Below, piece after piece: positions 1-13,400 of a stretch of DNA of 64,000 bases (the first letter of the stretch is position 1; every line of letters starts with the position of its first letter). The translations under genes and the position numbers were made by a program. The stretch is taken from the NCBI GenBank assembly GCA_029204225.1, contig CM055096.1, forward strand, positions 42,810,901-42,874,900. The letters are read 5' to 3'. Under the pieces are notes generated by a model. It worked only from the letters and a program-made list of their open reading frames with translations. It was not told the DNA's origin and searched no databases. Origin of the DNA: Diphasiastrum complanatum. Its lineage: Eukaryota > Streptophyta > Lycopodiopsida > Lycopodiales > Lycopodiaceae.

Positions 1-970
1 AACCAGGGTATGGTTCTTCCTCTCAGCTAAGCCATTAGACTGAGGACTGTAAGAAGTGATGAATTGTTGCTCAATGTCTTGGCTTTGGCAGTACTCCTTA
101 AACTCGATAGAGATATATTCTCCACCATTGTCTGACCTTAGAACCTTGATCGTCCATCAAGTCTCCTTTTCTGCATGCTCTTTGAAGATTCTGAAGTAGT
201 TGAAGGCTTTTGATTTCTTCTTTATGAAGTACACCATAGTCCTTTTGAAAAATTCATCAATAAAAGTTATAAAATACTTCGCATCCTTCAACGAAGGATT
301 TTTCATCGGGCCACAAATGTCTGAATGTACAATGTCTAGCAATCCTATATCAATATGCTGATGGCTTGATTTAAATGGTTTCTTAGTCTGTTTACCAGCT
401 AGACAGTCTTGACAGACAGGTAACTCGACTTTATCACGAGGATAGTCGAGATCAAGAACAATAGATTGTCTAGACATTTGTTGTATGGCAGCATGATTCA
501 AGTGACCAAGTCTATAATGCCAAAGTAAACTTTTATTTGCATGAATAGAAGCACTGAGCGCCTGACTAGGGGCAGAAAAGCAATGACTTAATTTATACAA
601 GTATCCATGCCTCCGAGTGTTAGGATCTTGTCTGTCCTATCAACTACTTTGCACTGATCACATTCGAATTCTACTCTATGTCCTAGATCTATGATTTTGC
701 TTACGGAAAACAGATTCGTAGACAAATTTTTTTACATACATGACTTTAGAAAGTAGCTTAGACTAATCATTTGTAAAGCTTAATCTTACAGTACCTTCAC
801 CTTTAATAGCTTGTGTGCTACTGTTGTCAAGGTGAACATATTTTTTGGTACTGTAAGGTGTATAGGACTCGAAACAGCCAATGACTGGTCATGTGATAAG
901 TGGCTCCGGAATCCAGGAACCAAGAACTGTCGTCGAATGTAGCTCCTTGATGGCTAGTCATGAAGGCATC
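1..970 (-). pseudogene. copia protease, GAG-pre-integrase and integrase core (partial)
   Basis: On the minus strand, 925-893 encodes WFLDSGATYHMT with the retropepsin catalytic DSGA intact. From 600 to 157 the translation has LLWHYRLGHLNHAAI (GAG-pre-integrase), CxxCLxGKQ (HHCC zinc site), DIVHSDICGPM with the first catalytic Asp and FIDEFFKRTMVYFIKKK. The frame then breaks near 157 and continues in 156-1 with VLRSDNGGEY (second Asp) and SPQSNGLAERKNHT (catalytic Glu). The region 600-880 is poorly readable. The product would process polyprotein and insert cDNA, but the frame breaks make it a pseudogene. Confidence 0.8.
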
Positions 971-1126
971 ATGATCCGCTTCTTGAATAGGCTATGGAAC
1001 TTCTGCAGCTGCATTTGTCACTTGATTCTACTGTCCCTTGATGTTGCTCTTTGCTTGCAGTATCCGACAATCTTGAATTTTGTGGTTGTTTTGCTTGCAG
1101 TATCTGCAGGACAACTTCCTCTTCAT

Positions 1127-1790
1127 CTACGAATTCGACTGTTCTTTGTGCTGTGCTGGTTTCTGGTCTGGCTTTGATTGCTTCGGGTCTTTCTTCTTCT
1201 TCTGCTTAGTCGTGCTCTTGGTGGCGTATAAAGCGTGAGAATCAGCTGAAGAACTTGAGGCTTCGTTCATCCGCGTGTCTTCTTGCAACGACATAGTAAT
1301 GACTCTCGAAAGAGTCAGTTCTGGATGTGTCGTGATGATCATCACCCAGCTGCCGTATGAGCTTGGCAAGCTTGTAAGCACTTGCATCACTTCGTCTTGA
1401 TCGTCTATGACAGATCCGACAACGACCATTTGCCTTAGCAGGTTCTTGAATTGATTGATGTGATTCTGCAGGGAATCACCATTTGTCATCTTGAGGGAGT
1501 AAAATTTCTTCCTAAGATGTAGTTTGAAAGCTATATCTCACACTTCGTACAGTGTGCTTAAGATGTCCTAGACTTCTTTCGATGTCTGAGCCTCAGATAC
1601 ATGGTCGATCTGGGTATCCGTAATGTTGAGGATGATCAGCACAAAAGCCTTTCCATCCTTCAGCTTCCATCTGGCGATTGATGTGTCGTCTGCTTCAGGT
1701 TTCCCTTTTGCACCTGTAACAACGTCATACAATTCATTAGCCATTAGTACAGTTTTCATCTTAAATTTTCACAGATGGTAATTGGCTCAC
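1127..1790 (-). pseudogene. copia gag (UBN2-type), broken
   Basis: Two frames on the minus strand together give a copia Gag. The upstream one (1759-1568) has the N-terminal pattern MKTVLMANELYDVV followed by RWKLKDGKAF. The downstream one (1489-1127) has NQFKNLLRQM, LTSLPSSYGSW and LTLSRVITMSLQEDTR, then a lysine-rich tail before the zinc knuckle. The conserved NYHLWKFKMK stretch just before 1759 reads NYHL-stop-KFKMK (Trp codon now TGA), and a frame break separates the halves. Gag would form the particle that packages element RNA. Confidence 0.75.
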
Positions 1791-1849
1791 AATTACTCTA
1801 TCGGCTAGTAGAGTCTTATACTGTGGAAGCTTATCAGGCTACGAAAATA

Positions 1850-1861
1850 GCTCTGATACCA
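1850..1861 (-). other. Primer binding site (initiator tRNA-Met)
   Basis: The minus strand reads TGGTATCAGAGC immediately next to the LTR end, complementary to the 3' end of plant initiator tRNA-Met, the usual copia primer. Confidence 0.8.
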
Positions 1862-3062
1862 TGTTGGAGAAAGAGGGTGTGTCGTGCATGAGAAGTGAAA
1901 ATAGCTCGAAAAGAAAACGAACACAAAAAGGAAGCAAACTCGAAACTCGAATGAGAAACGAACTCGGACATATAGTGTTCGTGCGCAGCGGAATGAGCTA
2001 TATTACTCTTTCCCTAAGCATGACTACGCCTATCAGAAACGAACAGAACGTTAGTGATAGAAATCACGGTCGTCTTGATTACGTAGCCAAACATTAATAA
2101 AACATTAGAAGAATAATTTGTCGCGAACAGCTAGACAAATTAATTGTCGCAAATGATTCGGGAAGAGCTAGACTGAGCTCGACTATAATCAGTCGCAAAT
2201 TATTCGCAAAAGACAAGACTAAATATTAGTCGTCAACAGCTAGACTAATAATAACTCGCTAAGAACATATTACCAGATTGAGCAACAAGAGAGTAGCAAT
2301 ATCGACGCAAAATCTGAACGCAGAACAACAGGGTTGTTATCAAATTAAGTATAGCAAAATATACATGTCAATAATGCGGTAGAGCACAAGACAATAGCGA
2401 GCGAAACCGCGTGCTCCACAAAGCTAATTCAATCTGTAAAAGGAATGAACCTATTACTGACAATAAAGAATCAATGCGCAAGGCATCTACTTCGTCTATC
2501 TCTAATAAGCTTCTGATGCTATTATTTTAGACACACTTCATCTTCAATCTCATCATTGAATATGCAAATGGTATTCAATATATATATACACAATGTTACA
2601 AGTGTGCAAATGAAAAAAGTACAAAGTGGATGTGCAATTTATAGGAGATCGTGAGTGGCAAGTCCGTTAGCATAATTGCATGGGATGAGCATGAAAAAGA
2701 CGCGACGTCGGCCTTTGCTGAAATGAACATTGGTGAAGATACGAAAAATGCGTCATTCTGACGAAATGCCTTAAGATTTGATTTACAGAGTGCCTTCGCT
2801 TCCTAGAGCACCTTTGGCATTTTGTAAGACAGTGTCGTCGTTTTTGCTTGTCCCAAAACACGTGTAAAAAGAGAGTGTCGTGTTTTTCGCCTTTTCTTCG
2901 CCTGTGAGAATTTACTTGTATTTATGCAAACAATCACGTTCTATTCGTCTGTCTTATTTTACATGTAAATATGCAAACTGTGCGACAACATGAGTAAAAA
3001 TGCAACATGAATGGAGACAGATTAAAATAGGATTTAGGAAAGTAGAAGAGATAAATCCAACA
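1862..3062 (-). repeat. 5' LTR of copia family A
   Basis: On the plus strand the block opens with TGTTGGA and closes with TCCAACA, the expected TG...CA ends with inverted termini, and it directly abuts the primer binding site on its left. It is 1201 bp. A related LTR at 45997-47062 ends the same way and shares the terminal ~100 bp (for example GTGCGACAA, then TGCAACA, then ATCCAACA), which supports both borders. Confidence 0.75.
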
Positions 3063-4013
3063 TACTTTGCCTAAATTTGGTGAGAGTTTTTTCAATTTAA
3101 CTAATTTCTTGCTTTTATCATGCTAATTTGATGGCTAAATATGGATTAGATTTAGGATATGATTGGTAGATAAAATCGATTTTTCCCTTGGATTGTTACA
3201 GTTTGCAATTTGAAAGTCTTAAAATATAGAAATTGACTGCCGTAAACAACCGACAAATCATAAAAATGTAACTGGCATCTTTTTACGAAAACTAATTTTG
3301 TAAAAGACTTACAAGAAGTTGACTTTTAAAACACTTGGAAATTGTTTCCTAGTGTATTATGCCAAACGTGAGCACAATGTTATATGCATAAATAAGCAAA
3401 TTTCCTCAACTCTATGACTTCAAGGTGAATTAGTCAGCGTAATTTTCTGATTCTTGTCATTAACAAAATATTTCATGATATTCACTCCCAACAAAAACAT
3501 TTTCTTGCCAACAGTAAAAGTACATGAGAAGAGTTTCGGACACTTGGTTGCCTGTAAAATCGATATTTAGTTAAAAAACTGATTGAACTGGAACTTTGAG
3601 GGAATTTCCAAGGCCACAGAAAGGCTCCATAGCCAGTGAAGTTCATAGAGCCTTGCAATTAAGCTAGAACATGCAAGCTCACGTTGCTTGAAGTTGTACT
3701 TGTCATAGCGAATAAAACATTACATTGTGTCATGCATTCTAAAAGTTGTGTCATGCCTTTCACTAATACAAATTTGTATAATAAATGAGACACATGAAAG
3801 CTTGGGAATATGCACTGAGTAGATTCCGGATGATTATATCGGTGGGAAAGACTCACTGACAAAGTCCGTGTATTCGGGAGCCCCACACACTCTTAAGGAC
3901 ACTGTAGATGCATGTGTATCTGTAACTGATGAAGAGTTGGCCTTGGATCACACTCAATGTTGTGTCTAAAAATACAGCATACATGAATTGAAGGTGTGGT
4001 TATCTGAATTGAC
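3063..4013. other. Spacer between copia LTR and subtilase 3' end
   Basis: About 950 bp of A+T-rich sequence without a recognisable coding region or repeat. It must hold the 3' UTR and polyadenylation site of the minus-strand protease gene, but I could not place them with confidence. Confidence 0.5.
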
Positions 4014-4423
4014 TTAAGACAGTTGTGTTCTCACTATTGAAAGAGGTATCCGGACTGTATGCCCACAGTTTCCAGTTAAGTTCAGCTCTCCAAAAGTGCT
4101 GTCCTCAGAAGCAACAGTGGCATTCAGGTACACCACAAATGAAAACTTCTGACCTTCCTGAATAGTGAAGACTTTAGGAACTACCGTGATGGATACCCCA
4201 GCTGGCTCAGTATAGGAAAATGTATACGTTTCTGTTTCTGCAACATTTGTTACTGTCCTTGCCACCACTCTAGATGCATTAAGGCTAGCGATCGTAATCG
4301 ACGGCAAGTTGAGGTCCGACATCGCCCCAGGAATCTGTCCACAACTAGCTCTTGTTGCATTGAAAATGGACAATCTATCCACTCCAGGAACAGCACACAA
4401 GAAATTCAAATAGTCTTCGTACC
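4014..4423 (-). CDS. SBT2 protease exon 10: C-terminal Fn3-like domain and stop
   Basis: Acceptor TTTAGCAG|GGTACG completes Gly and gives GYEDYLNFLCAVPGV, then LNLPSITIASLN, RTVTNVAETETYTFSY, SITVVPKVFTI and GHTVRIPLSIV, ending in LS and a stop at 4014. RTVTNV and the V-P-P/K-like strand are those of the C-terminal fibronectin-III-like domain that stabilises plant subtilases. Confidence 0.9.
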
Positions 4424-7400
4424 CTGCTAAACAAAATACTCAAAAGTTAAGAAATATCAAAGTCAGACTACAACAATTCTGTCAGTTTAAACTGGAGAAT
4501 ATCAAAATACAACAATGCCTCTTACCAGGAGCATTAGGCATTGCATCCTGTTCAGTTAACTGCAATATTAAAACTCCAGAAAGTTGTACCAGGATGGAGA
4601 ATCAGAAGGCAGATGTAGCAGAAGATTAAATTAGGAGATGCAGCTAAGTATCAAAGCTGAATTTTATAAAACAGCACTCATTTGTCTTCAAATTGCTCTT
4701 ATTTCAATTCTTCCTGAAATCTTAGGTGAATCTTGATCATGGCAACTCAATGGCTTAGAGAAACATGTCGCTGTGGTTAATCAGCTACAAAATCAATAAG
4801 GAAAAATATTTAAATTAAACTTGCACAAGAAATGGCTTTCCTAGATGTGTGTGTGCATGCGAGCATGTTTGTGTTTTTGAAAACAAAATTAGGAAAGTCG
4901 GATAAAATTGTTGCAGAGGTACTGGCCTGCGTCAAATATAAGTCCTGGGTCAAGTGCAGCAGTAGCATCAATGGCTCCTCCACCGTAGTCAAAGGGAGTC
5001 GCAGGCCCAAAAGAAGATATGCCAGTTTTAGAAAGATGCTGGGCAAGAATAGGATTTCCAAGCTCATTTACCACAAGTGCTGTAGTTCTCATCGCTGAAG
5101 CAATAGCAGCTGGGCTCCAATCTGGATATTTTTCTTTTAAGAGAGCAGCAATACCAGCAATATGTGGTGTGGCCATGCTTGTACCAGACACCATAGCAAA
5201 ATTCTTACCTGATCAACAAGAAATGGATAAGAAGCAAACTAACTCGAGTGGAAGTTACACATTGACTGGACATAAGCATAGAAAAAGATTGAAGCCTGTT
5301 AAGGTTGAAGTGCTTTTTATCTTACCAATGAAATTTGGTTCATCAACCCCAGATGGGGTCCAAGCACCCCATATCAACGATCCCGGAGCCAATATATCAG
5401 GTTTTAATATATCAGCATCCTGAAAAGCAAAGTTTCTTACATCTGGGCCTCTTGCTGAAAACTGAGCAACTTGAGGTGCAGAGGAGTTGAAAACTGCTAA
5501 CTGCCCATTTCCAATCTTTGCTGTTGCACCCAAGCTAATGACATTCCCAGCAGAGTTTCTTTGGGTTGAAATATTGTAGTAGTTCAACAGATTCTGAAAC
5601 GGTCATAGGAGCAATAGAGATGTTATGTTTATTATGTGAAGGATGATAACAGGAAGGCATTACTATCGAGTATTATTATGCCTCTTGAAAAACGTACTGA
5701 CTTCATCTTTCATGAAAGGATATTTTCTAATAGATCTTGATTCAAAAGAACTCTTGAGAAGGATTCTACAAATTCATTTGATTCTAGAAACTCACAAAGG
5801 TTTCACTTGATTATGACTGAGCTCTGATCTGTTGCCGCTAACACAGGGCAACCATAGACAAATTTGAGAAAATTCAATGAATACATGAGCACATACCGAG
5901 GAGTCTTCAAGTGTTGTAAGCACAATGCCTGGTACTGAAATGGGAATGGGGTCAAACTTGCTGCCTGCCAGGTCTGACTCAACCACCAGTATAAAGCCAA
6001 CAGCACTCACGTTCTGGACAGTTACAGCCACCTGATTTATTGTAGCTCCTCCAAAGATGAAGCTAAATGAATATGTACAAATAAGAATATTCCCTTGAAC
6101 AATTTTCTTATCAAAGAGAGTTGGGTCTTGGCAATCGTTGGGACTAAAGAAAAGGTCAGATTGGCTTCCAACTGCATCTTTAGCTAGAATCAAGTTATAC
6201 AATGTGCTGCCAGAAGTTGAAGCTGTCCAATTGACAGAAATCCCTTGTTAGTGTTTCAAATTGATCAAATTTCTTCCATGTGTTGAAGTCCATGATCCTT
6301 AAATCAAGAGAGTTTTCCAAGCTAGTTAGCCAACTCAAAGAGATATTGCGCTCTAGTTGCTAAAATAAGCAAACTTTGCTGTTGAATGTTTTATACTTAC
6401 GGGCAAGGCCTATCCCAGCTAGTGTCTGGTTGTTTCCCAGCGAAAGTTTATTGGGATACCTCCGATCATCTACCCCAGCTGCAACTGTTATGATCCAAGG
6501 GCTGAAAGACACAATTGTTCGTGGATATGGCCCATCATTTCCACCTGCTTGAGCTACAAAAATACCCACTTTGACTGCCGCCAGAAGTGCCATGTCAAAA
6601 ACATTCATGAAAGTTGTACTACTACTGCTTGGAGGGCTTGCGGGACCAACAGATAAACTCAAGATGTCCACACCATCAGAAACAGCCTGCAAAAAAGTCA
6701 AGCAGATATATGAGCAATATGGTGATTACAATATGTAGAGATCTGTGATTAAGGTCAAAAAGGTCAATAGCTGTCATTATTGGTCAAGGAAAATTTAATT
6801 TTCTGTAGCATAGAAAAAAGGAAGTTTTAAGACCTGGTCAATAGCTGCCACAACATCTGCAACAAACCCTCCAAGTTTTGGGTACAGAGCCTTGTACACA
6901 GCAATACTGCAAATGTTAAATGGTTAGTAATGGCAAGCAAAACATTCCCGGTCATTGAAGGCAGAAGCATGTTGCTTTTCAGAAAGGTTGAGTATAGCTA
7001 GCTAGCTTGGTAATTGTAGTCATGAATCTCTTATAAGGATAACTACCATGTAGTCTTTCAAGGGAAAAATTTGTGGAAGAGTTGAATTAATTTGAGGTGT
7101 TCTGAAGCACTCAGACTAGAAGAACAGGAAAACGAATGTCTGCAGTCACTAACAGAGCTCAAAAAGACCTCACCGAGCCCGAGGGGCCATGCCACTTGCA
7201 TTTCCATAAGTAAAACCGTCAACCTGCACTGGAACACCATGGTTTCCAGCTGCTATGGATGCTGTGTGACTGCAACTTGTAGCATAGCATGTACATTATG
7301 AGTAAACTAATACAAAGATTTCACAGATAAATGTTTATTAACAACAAATTTTGGATTACATGTTCTGCTCACCTGCCATGGCCATCACCATCTATGGGAG

Positions 7401-10400
7401 AGGCCAAAAATGAAGATGTATTGAAGTTCCCAGCTGCTGCTGCTGCTGCCGCAAAGTGCTGGGCACCAACAATCTTACCATTGCAGAATGTGTGGGGAGA
7501 TACTGCAGCAATTTCACACTTGCCTGTGTATCCATAAATGTGTTCATATGGTGTTGATCCTTCTGAAGAAAAGCTTGGGTGAGTGGGGTCAATTCCAGTG
7601 TCAATGAATCCAATAACAATCCCTTCTCCAGCCTTGTTAACTCCCCCTTCCATAGCCCATATGCCTTTTGGAAGCCCAAGAAAATCTGGAGTATGTGTTG
7701 TCAACGTTTTCATGGGCCAATCTTTCTGTATAACCTTCACTCCGTGTGCTTTGCTTAAGATGTCTGCCTTCAGAAAGAAAACACAGGTGGGTCCATCGTT
7801 ATTTCAAATCATTAGAGATTTCAGAGAAAAAGAGCACTGCAATTTTAAAACATCATACTACTTTATGCCCTTGTTTAAATTGTTGTCTCTTTTCATGGAC
7901 GTTCTAATTCTTCAAGCTAGTTAAACTGGATAACTTTTATTCTGCAAATATGGAAAGCATCCAGAATGTTCTTGGCTTAGCATAATCAGTCTCTCAAAGA
8001 GAAATTGTTTGCTCTTGTAAATGAACAAGCAAGGCTCTTGAGCATACGATTCATAAAAAATTCTTCATACATCCAGATAGGAAAGGTGAATCAAGATATA
8101 CCTGTTCTGATGTTATGTGAACAGCAAACCCATTGATCACATTGAGGTAACTGTATAGCTTCTTGTATGTGCTACTTTTGAATGTGCTCTGCAAAAGAAG
8201 ATCATGTTGTTCCACCAGGTATGCAGAGTAGAGTTTGACTGCTTCCCTGACAAAGGACAAGAAAAAAATATATCAAAAGAGTTAAAAGTCATGACAACCC
8301 ATAATAAGCTAAGGCACTAGAGCAGTTAATAACAAACTACAGCTATCGAAAAAAGACAAAATTGGGCTTCAAAAGTGCCTACCACAACAGTGGTGTTCAG
8401 AATGGCTTCAACTGTCAAGATATTCCACAGAATGGTTTGATGACATCACTACACTATTAGAGTCAATAATCAACATAAGGCTGAAAATAGAACAATAACA
8501 ATCTTCGACATATATTGCACATCAATGCCGAGTTCAGGAACACAATAGAATGAATAAAAAAAGCACAATCTTGAGTCATAAGTTCTCTGGCCAATCACTA
8601 ATCATATAAATTATTGACAATATGCTCCAAAACGTCAGTGTTGTTATTGCCCCACAAATTATAAATCTTATCTTAATGTCCAGTCTATAGTTAATGCAGG
8701 GAGAATTCAGGTTGAACCCTTCTTGTCCCCGAAATGGCAAGAATAAGCATTGTGTAACCACAACTGCAAGGCACACAAATAGAACTAAACCTAGTCAACA
8801 TGGAACAAACACACTACGAATATATCTTCTAATGCCTTATGAACACAAAATTGCAAATGCTTGCAATCAAAAGTTTTGGCAGTCTCCTGTATGATTATTT
8901 GGAGCAAGCTTGCTCTCTAATTCACAGCAAGGTTGGGTTACTTGCACATTAGCGTTTTCATGCCAATGCTTGGCTTAAGGATTGTCTTGCAAGATTAATC
9001 AGTATGAAAACTGTCTCTTATGTTTCAAACTTTGGTTCCTCGATCAACTCTACGAAATTGGAAAAGGGTGACTTGTTTCTAGTCATCCTCAAGTGTTCGT
9101 GTGTGAACATCTTTATGCTACGTCAACCACCAAGATCCTTCTTTAAGAACTTACTTGTGGTAGTCTCTGCTACAAAGTGTCCACCTTCAATTCTATAATA
9201 TATTAGAATGATGGAAGTGAGTTTGCAGACATGAATTTTATTAGTCTCCCATAAGATTGATGCAATACTGCTCTCTACATCACAGCAAGGTTGGCTTACT
9301 TGAAGGGCCTGAAGGTGCTCCTAACAGCTAAAGAGTAACCTAAGCAGATTAGCGTTCTCATGCCAGTGCTTGGCTTAAGGATTTTTTTGCAACAATAATC
9401 ATATGAAAAGCGTCTATTATGTTTCAAACTTTGGTTCCTCGATTAACTCTAGGAGATTGGAAAAGGGCAATTTCTTCCTAGTCATTCTCAAGTGTTCCCC
9501 ATTTATTGAGTATTAGGAACAATGGACAAAGACCACCACAATGGAAGAGTGACTCTGGATCTCCACCCACTATCCTGTACCTGGCTCTACACCCACAGGC
9601 CACCATATAGGAGGGAGGACCAGCGCTACCTTCTCACATGCACCGTTACCACTGTGCATGTGGATGCCCCTCACATGCATACTGTGCATGTGGGCACATT
9701 GGTCCTACCTAACTTTAGGGACCCACCCTTAGTTACTAAGGGTGCCCTCCACTTAGTGGCACTCCCTATGGATATAGACCAAGCCCTCTAGATCCTAGTG
9801 CCTAAGGGTTATTATCCAGAACTACGGGGACGAGTCACATGTACCCTTGGCCATAACATTGAGACTCTCATGATTTTAGTCATTTTATGACATACAGTAA
9901 TTTTAGGGCATTTGGGCCCTTAAACCGTTTTACTTGGCACAACCATTGGGTATTTCATTCACAAGGCAGTGATTACTTTCAGACCAGTGGTTGTTCATAT
10001 TCACGCCTCTGGTGAAGGGCCCCAGACCATTTTTCATTTTGCTTCATTTCACATATTAGGGATTTAGTAGAATATAGATAGAAAGCAAAGACATTCATTG
10101 AGTAGCTTATAATCTGGACTACTCGAATTCTTTGTAGGAGACTCGTTGCTTTTCCTTGTAGGGGAATAGCTATTGCCTATATGTTATGTTCTTTCAATAT
10201 TCTTAGTTGAAGGATGCTATTTGCTTCACTCTTTATGGTCTCTTTGTGCTTAATGTGATGCTAAATTCATGCTTAACTTCATAGCATGGTATTACAGCAT
10301 TTTCCAGGGCACGTGTGGCTGGATTTTTCAGCTATTGATTACTCTTGGCTGGAATTTTAGAACCTATAATTAAGGAGACGTTGCCGTGGACACAACTTTC

Positions 10401-13400
10401 TTTATGGTAATTAGAATTTGAATATGAAATTGCATTGCATTTTGGACATCAAATAGCTCAAGGAGACATCACTTTCTCTAGCCATTTTCTGGAAACCCTG
10501 ATTTTCCAGCTTTGGTTGAAGTCATCACTTCTGTAACTTCTGGAAACAAAAGTGGGAAATAACTACATGTAAATCAAGGCACACCCATATAAATACACTG
10601 CACATTGATCGAAAGACTTGAAAAACTATTCCAAAATCAAAAATTTGGTCAAGGGGTAAGTTTAGATGTTATGTACAGCACTTTTTTGTTAAAAATACGA
10701 GTGGACCTGCTTGTTCTCTGGTAATCTAAAATCACTTAGATCCATTTCTTATCCATTTTTACCACCTAGAAGTGAAGTTATTGCAAAGCCAACAAACTTT
10801 GGTCCAACTAAGAATATTTTGAATTTTGTTCTACAAGAACTTGTTTGAATCCCTAGTGCATCTTCACAAGCTTGCAGCTAGGCAAGTTCGTACCATTTTT
10901 AAGCTTTGTGAATCAAATTTTTTGATCAAATTTTCTTGCAAGTCAAAAAGTCTGGTCAAAATACATGAGATATTATGCTTTCTGTCAGAACAACTATGTC
11001 TAGGTGTTGTGTGGATCTCCATATTCTTTGCTGCTTCACTGATTCATAGTACTTCTCCAGCTCATCAATCAAATATTCCAATGTCAAAATATTGAATAAT
11101 CAGGTTTCTTCACATTTTTGGCTCTTCCATCTTTTTCGTGTGGTCTTTCTTTTTTAAGATTTGTGGATCATTTGTGTTTCTTATAGTTTGCTCCTATCGC
11201 AGAGCTTATTCTGTACAATATCTACAGCATCTTGGAGTTTGTTTCAGCCAACAATCTACTGTGTTTCCAATGGCTATTTCCATCAATTTTCATCACTCCT
11301 TTCCTTCTTGCAGATTGTGAATGTTTAAACTCAATGCCCATTTCAATCATTCTTAGCGCCCAATTTTCAACCATCTTATAATCGTAGATCCTTGTTGCAG
11401 AGGTGCTTGGAGAGGTGGTTTGTTGCAATGGAGTTTTCAGCTAATCCATTGACCTTTTCATCCCTCAAAAACAATTCCCTCATGGATTGTTGAGATAGTC
11501 ACTTTCATTGCTAGAGTGTGTTGCCTTGTCCATACATTCTTTTCAGCTAATCTATTGAGGTCTGAGATCCCATATACGATTCCTTCATGAATTGTCAAGA
11601 TTCTTTCCTTTCATTGCTATGATGAAGTCTAGTAAGCCCCCCTTAGGGAGCATTAGTCCCTTTGTTTAGCAAAAGGGATGGAGGCACTCACCTCTATGTC
11701 GACTATAAAATATTGAACAAAATGACTATCAAAAACAAATATTCTTACCTAGGATGGATGATCTAATGAATCGTTTGAATGGAGCAAAGAATTTCCTCAA
11801 AATTGCCTTAAATCAGGCTACCATCAGATAAGGATTAGGAATCAAGATGTTCCTAAGACTGGTTATGAACCAAGTATGTGACATAAGAAGTTTCTAGTGT
11901 TATCGTTTGGGCTCATGAATCCGCCCGCCACATTCCAATAGATGATGAACAATATTCTTCAGCCATATATAGCGGCATTTGTGGTAGTGTATTTGGATGA
12001 TAATTTAAACTATAGTTGGACCCTTGAGGAGCATGAAAAGCATCTTCATATTTTCCTAGAGCTTCTAAAGCGGGAAAAGTTCTATGTTAAATATTCAAAA
12101 TGTGAGTCCTTTCAAATCAAACTCAAGTATCTGGCCATATCATTTCCGATTGCGGCATCAAGATCGGTCATGAGAAGGTCCATAAGGCACATGAATGGTC
12201 ACGGCCGTTAGCAATTCTTGATATGAATTCATGCCTTAGTTTCATAGAATTTTTCCACAAGTTCATTACAAAGTATGTTTTAAAAGCATTGCCCTGAAGA
12301 ACGTTCTTAAGCATGTGAAGAAAAAGTATAACTAGAAAAAAACTCCACCTGTACTTTGAACTGATGAAACGAATGAGAGCTTTGAAACTATCAAGCATTG
12401 TGTTTCTACTGCTCCAACTTTACCTTCCAAAGATGGCATGGATGCACCATTGAATAGTTATGATGAGCTACACTTACATTTAAAGAAGTGACAATGCATA
12501 CTAAGGCACAACTCCAAAGTCAAGTAGCATGAACATTAGGTAATTCATCTTCTATTAAGCTACCTACAATCCTATTAGTATGCCCTCCTCATGTTGTCGT
12601 CGTCTCTATGTGTTTTGCCATCATCGCAAAGATAAATGCTCCTATAGTGATTATACATCCAATCGTTCCTCTTACTATGTGTTATGCACTTGTACATCCT
12701 CTTCCTACTATTTGGCATTCATTGTCATCCATTCGATTGGCTTAGGATGCATTTATTGTAATTCATGCTCATGAGGAGTGACACTCTTGGTGCTTACAGA
12801 TTGCTTGGTGCCCTAATGTTCTTGTTGATGCCTTTATATGGCTCTCTTGGTCCATATGACTAGCTTGTCACAGACGTGTTTGTAGTAGCATTTGCATCTA
12901 ACTCATTGTCAACTTGGTGCCTAGGTTTTCACATTAATGATGCCTTTATATGGCTGTCTTTGGTTTATACAACCAGCTTGGTACACACGTGTATCTACCA
13001 TATCATTCGTACTCAAGTCATTGTCAACGACGTGCCTTCCTTTGGCATTCCTAGGCCATATATGTAGATTTATAGAGCTTATTCAAGAATTAGTAGTAGC
13101 AATTCACACTACTAAGGCACAGATAGCCTCAGCTTTCAACTTAGTATAGATATTTTTGCAATTACTTATTCAACATATGCACTTCAACGATATGCATATT
13201 GCTACCAATGTTTCACGGGTCAGTTTTGAACCTGCTGGTTTGTCTAATTCAATCCGGAAGGAGTCGGTCTATTCAGGATCAAACCATCGAATTGTTTTAG
13301 GGTTTCTCTTATTGGTTCTATTCTGGCTTTTTGTCATAGCAAAAACAAGTGCTTGTTTAGGGTCTAGGGTGGGGTGCAATCACAAATTTGTATAATGTAC

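Larger units (their letters stand above)
1..3062 (-). mobile_element. Ty1/copia retrotransposon, family A, 5' portion cut by window edge
   Basis: Read on the minus strand the order is 5' LTR (3062-1862), tRNA-Met primer site (1861-1850), gag, protease, GAG-pre-integrase and the start of integrase running off the left edge. This order (protease and integrase before reverse transcriptase) is that of Ty1/copia. The coding parts hold stop codons and frame breaks, so the copy is dead. Two more fragments of the same family lie at 35868-37035 and 45790-47062, all on the minus strand. Confidence 0.85.

Noticed and set aside
1850-1861. TGGTATCAGAG motifs (also 34587, 52821, 57827) as tRNA genes
   Set aside because: Only the primer complement is present; no cloverleaf can be formed around them.
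4832-5423. Plus-strand frames over subtilase exons 8 and 9 (also 7092-7537)
   Set aside because: Shadows of the minus-strand exons.
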